64,000 bases of DNA from [Actinomadura] parvosata subsp. kistnae (lineage in GTDB: Bacteria > Actinomycetota > Actinomycetes > Streptosporangiales > Streptosporangiaceae): contig NZ_OOHJ01000022.1 in the NCBI RefSeq assembly GCF_900323885.1, positions 434,001-498,000 of the forward strand, read 5' to 3'. Positions 25,680-34,081 of this stretch are shown here, in pieces. Numbering within the stretch: position 1 is the first letter of the stretch; each line of letters begins with the position of its first letter. The notes under the pieces are model-generated. The model did no database searches. It was not told where the DNA came from and worked only from the letters and a program-made list of their open reading frames with translations. Both the position numbers and the translations under genes were made by a program.

Positions 25680-28600
25680 ATGGCCCGGATCGACCAGTGT
25701 GCGCGGTGGTGGTGGATGTCGAGCAGCGCTCCCCGTCGCGCCCTGCGCGGCAGGCACCGCGAGTGCGAAGCGCTGGACCGGCTGCTCACCAGGGCCAAGG
25801 CGGGTGAGAGCCAGGTCGTGGTGCTGCGCGGCGAGGCGGGGGTCGGCAAGTCCGCGCTGGTCGACCACCTGGTGGCGGGCGCGGCCGGATGCCAGGTGCT
25901 GCGGGCCGTCGGCGTCGAGTCGGAGATGGAGCTGGCGTTCGCCGGGCTGCACCAGCTGTGCATGCCGCTGATGGGCCACCTCGAGCACCTTCCCGGCCCG
26001 CAGCGCGACGCGCTGGCCGTCGCGTTCGGCCTCACCGCGGGCAGCGTGCCCGACCGGTTCCTGGTCGGGCTGGCGGTGCTCAGCCTGCTGGCCGAGGCGG
26101 CGGAGGAGCGTCCGCTCGTCTGCGTCGTGGACGACGCCCAGTGGCTCGACCAGGTCTCCGCGCAGACGCTGGCCTTCGTCGGGCGCCGCCTGCTCGCCGA
26201 GCGGGTGGCGCTGGTCTTCGCGGTACGCACCTCGGCCTCCTCTTCCTCCTCCTCCGACGACCCCTTGCGCGGCCTGCGGGAGCTGCCCATCAGGGGCCTG
26301 CGCGACGACGACGCCCGCGCGCTGCTCGACTCCGTGGTCCCCGGGCGGCTGGACGAACGGGTCAGGGACCGCATCGTCGCCGAGACGCGCGGCAACCCGC
26401 TCGCGCTGCTGGAGCTGCCGCGCGGGCTGACGGCGGCGGACCTGGCCGGCGGCTTCGGGCGCCCCGACGCGCGGCCGCTGGCCAGCCAGATCGAGCAGAG
26501 CTTCCTGCGCCGCATCGAAGCACTCCCCGCCGCGACGCAGCGGCTCCTCCTCGCCGCGGCGGCCGAGCCGGTGGGCGACGTCTCCCTGCTCTGGCGCGTC
26601 GCCGACCGCCTCGGCATCGGGCCGGACGCCGCCGCCGCGGCCGAGGCGGCGGGCCTGGTCGAGTTCGGCACGCGCACGCGGTTCCGCCACCCGCTCGTCC
26701 GCTCGGCCGCCTACCGGGCCGCCGACCTCGCGCAACGCCAGGACGTCCACCGCGCCCTGGCCGAGGCCACCGATCCCGCGTCCGACCCCGACCGCCGCGC
26801 CTGGCACCGCGCGCACGCCGCCGTCGAGCCGGACGAGGCCGTCGCCGCCGAGCTGGAGCGCTCCGCCGGCCGCGCCCAGGCCCGCGGCGGCCTCGCGGCG
26901 GCGGCCGCGTTCCTCAAACGCGCGACCGAGCTGACCCCCGACCCGGCCGCCCGCGGGGCCAGGGCCGTCGCGGCGGCCCAGGCCACGTTCGAGGCGGGAG
27001 CGCCGGACGCGGCGCTGGAGCTCCTCGCCGCCGCCGAGATGGGCCCCCTCGACGAGCTGCGGCGCGGCCGGCTGGCCCGGCTCCGCGGCCAGATCGTCTT
27101 CGCCCGCCGGCGCGGCGGCGACGCCCTGCCGCTGCTGCTCGACGCGGCCAAAGTGCTGGAACGGGTGGACGCGGGGCAGGCGCGCGAGGCGTACCTCGAA
27201 GCCATCGGCTCGGCCGTCTTCGCCGGGCGGCTGGGCGGGCGCGGCGGGGTGCGACAGGTCGCCGAAGCCGCCCGCGCCGCCGGCCGCGACCCTCGCCCGC
27301 CCTCGCCCTCGAACTCCCCGCCCGCCCCGCCCTCGCCCTCGAACACCCCGCTCAACCCGTCCCAGCCCGGGGACACCCCGCTCAACCCGTCCCAGCCCGG
27401 GGACACCCCGCTCGACCCATGCTCGCCCGCGGACACCTCGCTCGCCCCACCCCAGCCCGGGGACACCCCCCTCGACCCACGCTCGCCCACGGACACCTCG
27501 CTCTCCCCGCCCCGGCTGGCGGATGCGCTGCTCGACGGGCTGGCGACCCGGTTCGCCGAAGGCTACGTCGCGGGCGCGCCGCTGCTGAAGCGCGTGCTGC
27601 GGGCGTTCCGGCAGCAGGCCGGGCACGACCGGGACGCCGTCATGCGCTGGCTCTGGCTGACCTGGCTCGCCGCCGGCGACATGTGGGACGACGAGACGTG
27701 GCACGAGCTGACCACCCACGCGCTCCAGGCCGCCCGCGAGACCGGCGCCCTCAACTTCCTCCCCCTGGCCCTCACCTACCGCGCCGCCGCCCACGTCCAC
27801 GCCGGCGACTTCGAGGCGGCCGCGGCGCTGATCGCCGAGTCCGACGCCATCACGGAGGCGACCCGCAACTCGCCCCTCGCCTACGCCTCCCTCCTGCTCC
27901 TCGTCTGGCGTGGCTCGGACCCGGGAGCGGCGGCGCTGGTCGAGAGCAACGTCCGGGACGCCACCACCTGGGGCGAAGGCCGCGCGATCGGCCTCGGCCA
28001 CTACCTGAACGCCGTCCTCCACAACGGCCTCGGCCGCTACGAGACCGCCCTCGCCAGCGCCCAGCAGTCGGGCGAGCACGAGGACCTGGGCGTCCACGGC
28101 TTCTCCCTGGTCGAGCTCGTCGAGGCCGCCGCCCGCTGCGACACCCCGGAGGTCGCCGCGCCCGCCCTGCGCCGCCTCGAGGAGCAGGCCGGCGCCAGCG
28201 GCACGAGCTGGGCCCGCGGCGTCCTCGCCCGATCGAAGGCGCTCCTCACCGAGGGCCCCGCCGCCGACCCGCTCTACCGCGAGGCCATCGACCACCTCCA
28301 GCGCAGCCGCATCGCCGTCCACCTCGCGCGCACCCACCTGGTGTACGGCGAATGGCTGCGCCGCGAGAACCGCCGCCTCGACGCCCGCCGGCACCTGCGC
28401 ACCGCGTACGAGATGCTGCACCGCTTCGGCGCGCGCGCCTACGCCGAACGCGCCCGCCGCGAGCTCGCCGCCACCGGCGAGCCGGTGCTCCAGGACAGCA
28501 CCGAAGCGCCGCAGGTCCTCACGAACCAGGAGGCCCAGATCGCCCGGCTCGCCGCCGACGGGAAGACGAACTCGCAGATCGGGGCGGAGCTGTTCATCAG

Positions 28601-28694
28601 CCCGCGTACGGTCGAATGGCATCTGCGCAAGGTGTTCATCAAGCTCGACGTCGATTCACGCAACAAGCTCCGCGGCGCCCTCTCCGGCTCCTGA
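25680..28694 (+). CDS. LAL-type LuxR transcriptional regulator with ATPase domain
   Basis: This 1004-residue large ATP-binding regulator of the LuxR family has an N-terminal STAND/AAA ATPase with Walker A GEAGVGKS (51-58) and Walker B-like CVVDDAQWLD near residue 150. A long helical/TPR-like middle follows, then a C-terminal LuxR helix-turn-helix (about 940-1000; QEAQIARLAADGKTNSQIG, RTVEWHLRKVF). LAL proteins typically activate secondary-metabolite or sugar-use genes. Residues about 535-615 are an unusual Pro/Ser-rich insertion made of 10-residue repeats. The ATG at 25680 sits so close to the promoter that the message may be leaderless; an internal ATG at 25716 with GGTGG upstream is an alternative. 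No target is evident, although the glycan cluster starts right after it. Confidence 0.87.
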   Translation: MARIDQCARWWWMSSSAPRRALRGRHRECEALDRLLTRAKAGESQVVVLRGEAGVGKSALVDHLVAGAAGCQVLRAVGVESEMELAFAGLHQLCMPLMGHLEHLPGPQRDALAVAFGLTAGSVPDRFLVGLAVLSLLAEAAEERPLVCVVDDAQWLDQVSAQTLAFVGRRLLAERVALVFAVRTSASSSSSSDDPLRGLRELPIRGLRDDDARALLDSVVPGRLDERVRDRIVAETRGNPLALLELPRGLTAADLAGGFGRPDARPLASQIEQSFLRRIEALPAATQRLLLAAAAEPVGDVSLLWRVADRLGIGPDAAAAAEAAGLVEFGTRTRFRHPLVRSAAYRAADLAQRQDVHRALAEATDPASDPDRRAWHRAHAAVEPDEAVAAELERSAGRAQARGGLAAAAAFLKRATELTPDPAARGARAVAAAQATFEAGAPDAALELLAAAEMGPLDELRRGRLARLRGQIVFARRRGGDALPLLLDAAKVLERVDAGQAREAYLEAIGSAVFAGRLGGRGGVRQVAEAARAAGRDPRPPSPSNSPPAPPSPSNTPLNPSQPGDTPLNPSQPGDTPLDPCSPADTSLAPPQPGDTPLDPRSPTDTSLSPPRLADALLDGLATRFAEGYVAGAPLLKRVLRAFRQQAGHDRDAVMRWLWLTWLAAGDMWDDETWHELTTHALQAARETGALNFLPLALTYRAAAHVHAGDFEAAAALIAESDAITEATRNSPLAYASLLLLVWRGSDPGAAALVESNVRDATTWGEGRAIGLGHYLNAVLHNGLGRYETALASAQQSGEHEDLGVHGFSLVELVEAAARCDTPEVAAPALRRLEEQAGASGTSWARGVLARSKALLTEGPAADPLYREAIDHLQRSRIAVHLARTHLVYGEWLRRENRRLDARRHLRTAYEMLHRFGARAYAERARRELAATGEPVLQDSTEAPQVLTNQEAQIARLAADGKTNSQIGAELFISPRTVEWHLRKVFIKLDVDSRNKLRGALSGS
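27342..27521 (+). repeat. 30-bp coding minisatellite in the LAL regulator (6 units)
   Basis: Six adjacent 30-bp units encode NTPLNPSQPG, DTPLNPSQPG, DTPLDPCSPA, DTSLAPPQPG, DTPLDPRSPT and DTSLSPPRLA. The first two are nearly identical at DNA level, which indicates recent expansion. The repeat interrupts the helical middle domain. Confidence 0.88.
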
Positions 28695-28796
28695 CCTCCC
28701 ACCACCCGCCCGGACCGAGGCCGGCAGTCGGCTTCACCGCCACCCCCATCACGGCTTTCGGCCACCGGCACCCAGCCCGCCAGGCCGGCGCCCAGC

Positions 28797-29489
28797 TCAC
28801 CGTGGCCGGGTCGCGGCCATGACGCCACGCATGTCGGAGATGGCGCGCAACGTGCCCCGCACGGTGCCGGTCACCTTGGACCGTCCCGCCCGGGGAAGGT
28901 AGTCCACGTCGATCTCCTCGATCCGCCACCCCTGCGCGGCGGCCCGCAGCACCATCTCCAGCGGATAGCCGAAACGCCGGTCGGAGAGTCCGAGCGCCAG
29001 CAACGCCGACCGTCTGGCCGCCCGCATGGGGCCGAGATCACGCAACGACGCCCCCGTACGACGTCGCAGGTTCGCGGCCAGGACGGCATTGCCCAGCCGG
29101 GCGTGCAGGGGCCAGGCACCCGCGGTCCGAGGGACGCGGCGGCCGAGCACGAGGTCGCTGCCCCCGCCGAGCACCGCCCCCGCGACCCTCGGCAGCTGGG
29201 CCGGGTCGAGCGAGGCATCAGCGTCCATGAAACAGACCACCTCAGCAGAGGACGCCAGCAGGCCGGCGTGACAGGCGGCACCGAACCCGCGCCTCGGCTC
29301 GTGCACCACCTCGGCCCCGAGGTCGCGGGCGACGGCCGCGGAGCGGTCGGTGGAGCCGTTGTCGACCACGATGGGGCGGTAACCCTCGGGCATACGGCCG
29401 AGCACCCAGCCGAGCGCGGCCTCCTCGTTCAGGCAGGGCAGCACCACGTCGACCGTCACGTGCGGATTCGTCGCGTCCGAGCCCGTCAT
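28797..29489 (-). CDS. Glycosyltransferase family 2 (dolichol-phosphate-mannose-synthase-like)
   Basis: This 230-residue GT-A-fold glycosyltransferase has VVLPCLNEEAALGWVL at the N-terminus, DNGSTDRS for nucleotide binding and the metal-binding DADAS (DxD) near residue 93. It lacks the C-terminal membrane segments of the longer DPM-type enzymes, so it is probably a peripheral enzyme making a lipid-linked sugar. The ATG overlaps the epimerase stop by ATGA. It is the last gene of the short minus-strand arm of the glycan cluster. Confidence 0.85.
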   Translation of the reverse strand: MTGSDATNPHVTVDVVLPCLNEEAALGWVLGRMPEGYRPIVVDNGSTDRSAAVARDLGAEVVHEPRRGFGAACHAGLLASSAEVVCFMDADASLDPAQLPRVAGAVLGGGSDLVLGRRVPRTAGAWPLHARLGNAVLAANLRRRTGASLRDLGPMRAARRSALLALGLSDRRFGYPLEMVLRAAAQGWRIEEIDVDYLPRAGRSKVTGTVRGTLRAISDMRGVMAATRPR

Positions 29490-30871
29490 GACCGCGCGAA
29501 CTCCTTCATCCCGACCTCGAAGCCGATCTCGGCGCGGAAGCCCAGCTCGGCCTCGGCCCGTCGAGGCGAGGCGACGATGTGCCGGACGTCGCCCAGCCGG
29601 TATTCGCCGGTGACGCGCGGGCTCGGACCACCTCGTTCAGCGGCCAGCGCCTGTGCCATCTCCCCCACGGTGTGCGGCGTGCCGGACGCGATGTTCCACG
29701 CCCGTAGCTCCCCCGGCGGGACCGGCGCCGACAGGGCGGCCAGGTTCGCCCGGGCCACGTCCCGCACGTGAACGAAGTCACGAAGCTGACGCCCGTCCTC
29801 GAACACCCTCGGCGCCCGGCCCGCCGCCAGCTCCGAACGGAAGATCGCGGCCACTCCCGCGTAGGGGGTGTCGCGGGGCATGCGCGGGCCGTACACGTTG
29901 TGGTACCGCAGCGCCGCCACCCGGCCGCCCGTCTCCCGCGCCCAGTTGGCGGCCAGGTGCTCCTGCGCGAGCTTGCTGGTGGCGTAGGCGTTGCGCGGAT
30001 CAGCCGGCGCGTCCTCCTCGATGACCGCCCACCTCAACGACTCACCGCACCGCGGGCAGACCGGCTCGAACCGCCCCTGCTCCAGATCGTGCACACTCCG
30101 GGGCCCCGGCCTCACCTGGCCGTGCGCCGCGCAGGCGTAACGCCCCTCACCGTAGATCACCATCGAGGAGGCCAACACCAGCCGGCCGACCCCGTGCCTG
30201 GCCATGGCGGCCAGCAGGACGGCGGTGCCGTACACGTTGACCGAGGCGTACTCGGGCAGGTCCGCCACATCCACCCCGAGGCCCACCTTGGCCGCCTGAT
30301 GCACCACGACGTCGACACCCGGCAACAGCCTGTCCAGAACGTCCGCGTCGCGCACGTCAGCCCGGCGACCGCCGACGTCCCACCCATCCGCGCCACACAC
30401 GTCAGCATCACGGCGGTCCGCGTCCTGCCCATCGCAGCGGTCCGCGTCCTGCCCATCGCGGCGGCCTGGGTGCCGCACACCCGCATCGCGACCGTCCACA
30501 TGCCGCACATCCGCATGGCGGCCGTCGGCGTCCCGTGCGTCCGCATGATGGCCGTCGGCGTCCCGCATGTCGGCGCCGTCCCGTACGCCCGCATGGCGGC
30601 CGTCGGCGTCCCGCACGTCCGCGCCATACCGTACGCCCGCATGGCGGCCATCGGCGTCCCGCACGTCCGCGCCATACCGTACGCCCGCATGGCGGCCATC
30701 GGCGTCCCGCACGTCCGCGCCATACCGTACGCCCGCATGGCGACCGTCAGCGTCCCGCACCTCGGCGCCGTACCGTACGTCCAGGCCGGCGACGTCATGC
30801 CCCGCATCCCGCAGGGCCTCGACCACGTGCCCGCCGATGAACCCGGCCGAGCCGGTGACCATCACTCTCAC
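29486..30871 (-). CDS. NAD-dependent nucleotide-sugar epimerase/dehydratase with a large repeat insertion
   Basis: This extended SDR acts on a nucleotide sugar. It shows TGSAGFIGG (NAD loop, residues 6-14), HQAAKVGLGVD, SSMVIYGEG, the catalytic YATSK and a Cys-rich insert (CAAHG ... CPRCGES) seen in this actinobacterial subgroup. The normal protein is about 320-350 residues; this one has 461. The extra length is residues about 32-165, a minisatellite-encoded stretch with the 16-residue unit GVRYGADVRDADGRHA. It is placed exactly where the first Rossmann strand-loop (GLDVR) should connect to DVRDADVLDRLLPG. The insertion is in frame and rich in Asp/Arg/His. Whether the enzyme still folds is an open question. 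It is coupled to the GT2 gene. Confidence 0.82.
   Translation of the reverse strand: MRVMVTGSAGFIGGHVVEALRDAGHDVAGLDVRYGAEVRDADGRHAGVRYGADVRDADGRHAGVRYGADVRDADGRHAGVRYGADVRDADGRHAGVRDGADMRDADGHHADARDADGRHADVRHVDGRDAGVRHPGRRDGQDADRCDGQDADRRDADVCGADGWDVGGRRADVRDADVLDRLLPGVDVVVHQAAKVGLGVDVADLPEYASVNVYGTAVLLAAMARHGVGRLVLASSMVIYGEGRYACAAHGQVRPGPRSVHDLEQGRFEPVCPRCGESLRWAVIEEDAPADPRNAYATSKLAQEHLAANWARETGGRVAALRYHNVYGPRMPRDTPYAGVAAIFRSELAAGRAPRVFEDGRQLRDFVHVRDVARANLAALSAPVPPGELRAWNIASGTPHTVGEMAQALAAERGGPSPRVTGEYRLGDVRHIVASPRRAEAELGFRAEIGFEVGMKEFARS
30350..30780 (-). repeat. 48-bp coding minisatellite in the epimerase gene
   Basis: Four to five near-identical 48-bp units (16 residues, GVRYGADVRDADGRHA) grade into 24-bp half-units such as DARDADGRHA and DVRHVDGRDA, and then into degenerate QDADR repeats. 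Units nearest the start codon are almost identical, so the array is recent at that end. Confidence 0.88.
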
Positions 30872-30923
30872 GCCGCCGACGCTAACCCGCCGCCCCGGCC
30901 GTCCTGAAGCGACGTTCGCGGTT

Positions 30924-30939
30924 CGTAAGGGTTCTTACG
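30924..30939. promoter_or_regulatory. Palindrome in the divergent promoter of the glycan cluster
   Basis: CGTAAG-GGTT-CTTACG is flanked by GTT/AAC, lying in the 130-bp gap between the divergent epimerase (30871) and membrane glycosyltransferase (31002) genes. It could be an operator or a 5' hairpin. Confidence 0.45.
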
Positions 30940-31001
30940 GAGCACGAACGACCACCGCCACGACCGCCCCGGGCAGGCCCCGCCGTGCGACGCTGCCGCC
31001 T

Positions 31002-33173
31002 GTGAGCCGGAGCACGCTCGCCCTCGTCGGGGTCCTCGCAGCCCTGGCCGCCGTCCTGCTGAGGATGGTGGCCGGGCCCATCGGCGTGGGCGCGGGGCTG
31101 CTGGGCTGGTACCTGGTGTCCTGGGCGCTGTTCGCCGCCGCGCTGTGGCTGTCCAGGCGGGTGCCGGAACGCCGACTCGGCGCGCTGGTCCTCGCCGGCG
31201 GGATCGCCCTGTCCGCGACGGGGCTGACGGCCCCGCCGAGCACCAGCACCGACTCCTTCCGGTACGCCTGGGACGGCCGGGTCCAGGCCGCCGGCATCTC
31301 CCCCTACGATCACCCACCATCCGCCCCGGCCCTCGCGGAGCTGCGCGACGACTGGCTCTTCCCCCGCGACTGCACGAGCCCCGCCCTCTACCCGTTGCCG
31401 GACGGCGGCTGCACCCGCATCAACCGGCCCACGGAACCGACGATCTACCCGCCGGTGGCGCAGGCCTACTTCCTGCTGATCCACTGGCTGTCCCCGGAGG
31501 GCACCCGGCACAAGGCCCTGCAGTTCGGCGGCTGGGCCATGGCCGTGCTGGCACTGGTGGCACTGTGGCGGCTGGCGGGCGCCCGCCGGGCGGCGTACTG
31601 GGCCTGGTGCCCGGCGGTGCCGGTGGAGGCGGTCAACAACGCGCACGTCGACATGCTGGCCGTCCTGCTGGTGGTGCTGGCCTTCCACACCACCCGCACC
31701 ACGGCACACCGCACGGGCGCGATCCTCCCCGGCGCACTGCTCGGCGCCGCCGTAGCCGCCAAGCTCCTGCCGGTCACCGCACTCCCCGGCGCCCTGTCCG
31801 GCGTACTGTCCAGAGCCCTCCCCGGCACCCAGCCGAGCGCGCTGCCGAAGAACGCACGTGCGAACGGCGTGCCGACGCACAGCACGCCACCGTACGAACC
31901 ACCAACGAACAAAGCGCCGGCCAACCAAGCTTCGGCGAACAGCCCATCAACACAAACCACGCCCATCAACGGAGCTCCAGTCAACAGAGCACCAGCGGAC
32001 AGAACGCCAGCGGACAGCACACCAGCGAGCACCACGCCAACGGACACCATGCCGGCCAACCGGGCGCCGACCAACCGGGTCCCGGCGAACAGCCCATCGG
32101 CAGACAGCACGCCGGCCCACGACGGGCCGGCCGGCAGCGCACCAGCAACCAGCACACCCGTGGGCACGGCCTCGACAAGCCACGCACCGGCGGTAAGCAC
32201 ACCGGCGGGCAGCGCGCCGACAACCCGCCCACCGGCGGCCCGCACGCCGCCGGGCAGCGCACTGGCGGCAAGCACGCCTGCCCACGATGGGCCGGCCGGC
32301 AGCGCACCAGCAACCAGCACACCCGTGGGCACCGCACCGACAAGCCGCCCACCGGCGGACAGCCCACCGGCGGCCCACACGCCGCCGGGCAGCGCACTGG
32401 CGGCAACCACACCGGCGGGCGGCGCGCCGGCGAGCTGTGCGCGAGCCCACGGTGTGGCGTGGCGGCGGATCGCCGGCACGCTGGTGCCGGCCGCGCTCGT
32501 CGTGGCGCTGTCCTACCTGCCGTACCTCCTGGCCTCGGGCAGCTCCGTGGCGGGCTACCTGCCGGGCTATCTCAAGGAGGAGCGCTACGACGGCGGCGGC
32601 CACCGGTACGCGGTCCTGCGGCTGGTCGTTCCGGACTCCTGGGCGCCGTACGCGGCGATCGCGCTGCTCGGCCTGATCGTCCTGTACGTCCTGCGGTACG
32701 GCGACCCCGACCGCCCCTGGCGGGGTGCGCTGCTGGTCAGCGGGTCGCTCCTGCTGCTGTTCACCCCCGGCTATTCCTGGTACGCGCTGCTGGTCGTCGC
32801 GCTGGTCGCCATGGACGGCGGGTGGGAGTGGCTGGGCGCGGCCCTGTCGGGGGCGGTCGCCTACGTCGCCGGCCCGTCCACCCCCGGCAGCCCTGGCCCT
32901 CCGTTCTACGTAGCGGCGACCCTGGCCGTGCTGATCGGCGGGGCCGCACGCCAGTACCGCCGTCGCCGCCAGCACCGCCAGTACCGCCAGCACTACGAGC
33001 ATCGAGATCCCACTCAGCACCGCCGGCACTACGAGCATCGAAATCCCGCTCAGCACGCCCGGCACTACCAGCATGACCATCCCCGTCAGCACCACGCGCA
33101 CGACGAGCCCCGCTTGGACCGCCGGTCGGCAGCTCGGCTGCCGGCCGCCTCCCGTGAGGATCGAGCACACTGA
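31002..33173 (+). CDS. Polytopic membrane glycosyltransferase (GT87/mannosyltransferase-like) with repeat insertions
   Basis: This 723-residue membrane protein has N-terminal hydrophobic helices, then the luminal-type loop TDSFRYAWDGRVQAAGISPYDHP, NRPTEPTIYPPVAQAYF and VEAVNNAHVDMLAVLLV. This is the pattern of polyprenol-phosphate-dependent mannosyltransferases. Further helices follow from about residue 485. Between the two membrane halves (about residues 270-485) lies a roughly 210-residue Pro/Ala/Thr/Ser-rich low-complexity insertion, and the C-terminus (about 647-700) is a His/Arg-rich repeat. Without these the protein would be the usual 430-470 residues. The start GTG is chosen from context and lacks a strong ribosome site. 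It probably adds a sugar to a membrane-linked glycan with its neighbours. Confidence 0.8.
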   Translation: MSRSTLALVGVLAALAAVLLRMVAGPIGVGAGLLGWYLVSWALFAAALWLSRRVPERRLGALVLAGGIALSATGLTAPPSTSTDSFRYAWDGRVQAAGISPYDHPPSAPALAELRDDWLFPRDCTSPALYPLPDGGCTRINRPTEPTIYPPVAQAYFLLIHWLSPEGTRHKALQFGGWAMAVLALVALWRLAGARRAAYWAWCPAVPVEAVNNAHVDMLAVLLVVLAFHTTRTTAHRTGAILPGALLGAAVAAKLLPVTALPGALSGVLSRALPGTQPSALPKNARANGVPTHSTPPYEPPTNKAPANQASANSPSTQTTPINGAPVNRAPADRTPADSTPASTTPTDTMPANRAPTNRVPANSPSADSTPAHDGPAGSAPATSTPVGTASTSHAPAVSTPAGSAPTTRPPAARTPPGSALAASTPAHDGPAGSAPATSTPVGTAPTSRPPADSPPAAHTPPGSALAATTPAGGAPASCARAHGVAWRRIAGTLVPAALVVALSYLPYLLASGSSVAGYLPGYLKEERYDGGGHRYAVLRLVVPDSWAPYAAIALLGLIVLYVLRYGDPDRPWRGALLVSGSLLLLFTPGYSWYALLVVALVAMDGGWEWLGAALSGAVAYVAGPSTPGSPGPPFYVAATLAVLIGGAARQYRRRRQHRQYRQHYEHRDPTQHRRHYEHRNPAQHARHYQHDHPRQHHAHDEPRLDRRSAARLPAASREDRAH
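32106..32405 (+). repeat. Tandem duplication (165 and 135 bp) inside the membrane glycosyltransferase
   Basis: The segment starting AGCACGCCGGCCCACGACGG at 32106 recurs at 32271. Copy two is 30 bp shorter, losing one 10-residue sub-unit. It encodes Pro/Ala/Thr-rich repeats such as STPAHDGPAGSAPATSTPVG. Confidence 0.8.
32991..33098 (+). repeat. 36-bp coding repeat giving a His-rich tail (3 units)
   Basis: Three 36-bp units encode HYEHRDPTQHRR, HYEHRNPAQHAR and HYQHDHPRQHHA near the C-terminus of the membrane glycosyltransferase. The histidine density suggests metal binding as a side effect or function. Confidence 0.85.
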
Positions 33174-33184
33174 GCCAGCACCTC

Positions 33185-34081
33185 ATGCCACAGATCGTGA
33201 TCATCGCCAAGGAACCGTTGCCGGGCCGGGTCAAGACCCGCTTGACCCCGCCGTACAGCCCGGAGGAGGCCGCCGCCCTCGCCGAGGCGGCGCTGATCGA
33301 CAGCGTGCGCGCCGTGGCCGCGACACCCGCCGCTCAGCGGGTGCTCGCCCTGGACGGGCTGCCCGGCCGGTGGCTGCCTCCAGGGTTCGTGGTGGTCCCG
33401 CAACGCGGAGGCGGCCTGGACGAACGCCTGGCGGCGGCCTTCACCGACGCCCACCGGCTGCGACCGGGCCCTGTCGTGCTGATCGGCATGGACACCCCGC
33501 AGGTCACACCCGCGCTGCTGAACGAGGCCGGACAGGCTTTGGAGCGGCACGACGCGGTGTTCGGCCCGGCCGGCGACGGCGGCTTCTGGCTGCTCGGCCT
33601 GCGGCGGCCGGACCCCGCGCTGCTCCTCGGGGTGCCGATGTCGCATCCGGAGACCGGCAAGCACCAGCTCGACCGGCTCGTACGCGCCGGGCTGGCCGTC
33701 CACCACCTGCCCGAGCTGACCGACGTCGACACGGCGGCGGACGCGGCCATTGTGGCGGCAGCCGCACCCACCTCCCGCTTCGCCACCACTCTGCGGGAAC
33801 TGGACCGCCGATCGAGAACCGGACCAACGATCCGGAGCCGGCCCGATGAACGAGAACCGGACCAACGACCCGGAGCCCGGGCCAATGAACGACAACCAGA
33901 CCGACAACCCGGAGCCCGGGCCAATGAACGACAACCAGACCGACAACCCGGAGCCCGGGCCAATGAACGACAACCAGACCAACGATCCAGAGGCCGGGCC
34001 ATTGAGGGAGAAGCAGACCGACGAGCGGAAGTTGAGCCGATGAACGAGAAGCAGACCGACGAGCGGGAGCTGAGCCGGTGA
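33185..34081 (+). CDS. DUF2064/TIGR04282-type glycosyltransferase-like protein with repeat tail
   Basis: The first 210 or so residues form the DUF2064 fold, a nucleotide-diphospho-sugar transferase relative: VIIAKEPLPGRVKTRLTPPYS at the N-terminus, LIGMDTPQVTP and GPAGDGGFWLLGL with the catalytic-type Asp/Gly motifs. Family proteins usually end soon after DVDTAADA. Here a tail of about 85 residues follows, made mostly of a 13-residue repeat (ARANERQPDRQPG) encoded by 39-bp units. It starts 11 bp after the membrane glycosyltransferase and overlaps the methyltransferase start by GTGA, so it belongs to the same operon. Members are often annotated as arsenosugar glycosyltransferases, but in actinobacteria the substrate is unproven. 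Confidence 0.8.
   Translation: MPQIVIIAKEPLPGRVKTRLTPPYSPEEAAALAEAALIDSVRAVAATPAAQRVLALDGLPGRWLPPGFVVVPQRGGGLDERLAAAFTDAHRLRPGPVVLIGMDTPQVTPALLNEAGQALERHDAVFGPAGDGGFWLLGLRRPDPALLLGVPMSHPETGKHQLDRLVRAGLAVHHLPELTDVDTAADAAIVAAAAPTSRFATTLRELDRRSRTGPTIRSRPDEREPDQRPGARANERQPDRQPGARANERQPDRQPGARANERQPDQRSRGRAIEGEADRRAEVEPMNEKQTDERELSR
33846..34001 (+). repeat. 39-bp minisatellite with a built-in start codon (4 units)
   Basis: Four units begin at 33846, 33885, 33924 and 33963. Each starts ATGAACGA and contains CGGAGCCCGGGCCA just before the next ATG. The gene is translated in a different frame from these ATGs, but the ATG frame is also open and ends at TGA 34041-34043 with the peptide EKQTDERKLSR, nearly the same as the true terminus EKQTDERELSR. 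Confidence 0.85.

Noticed and set aside
25557-28622. 1021-codon open frame on the minus strand over the LAL gene
   Set aside because: Gly/Arg/Ala-rich shadow without recognisable motifs; the plus-strand frame has ATPase and LuxR domains.
30535-30840. Plus-strand frame rich in RPHGGHRRPARPRHT repeats
   Set aside because: It is the antisense reading of the epimerase minisatellite.
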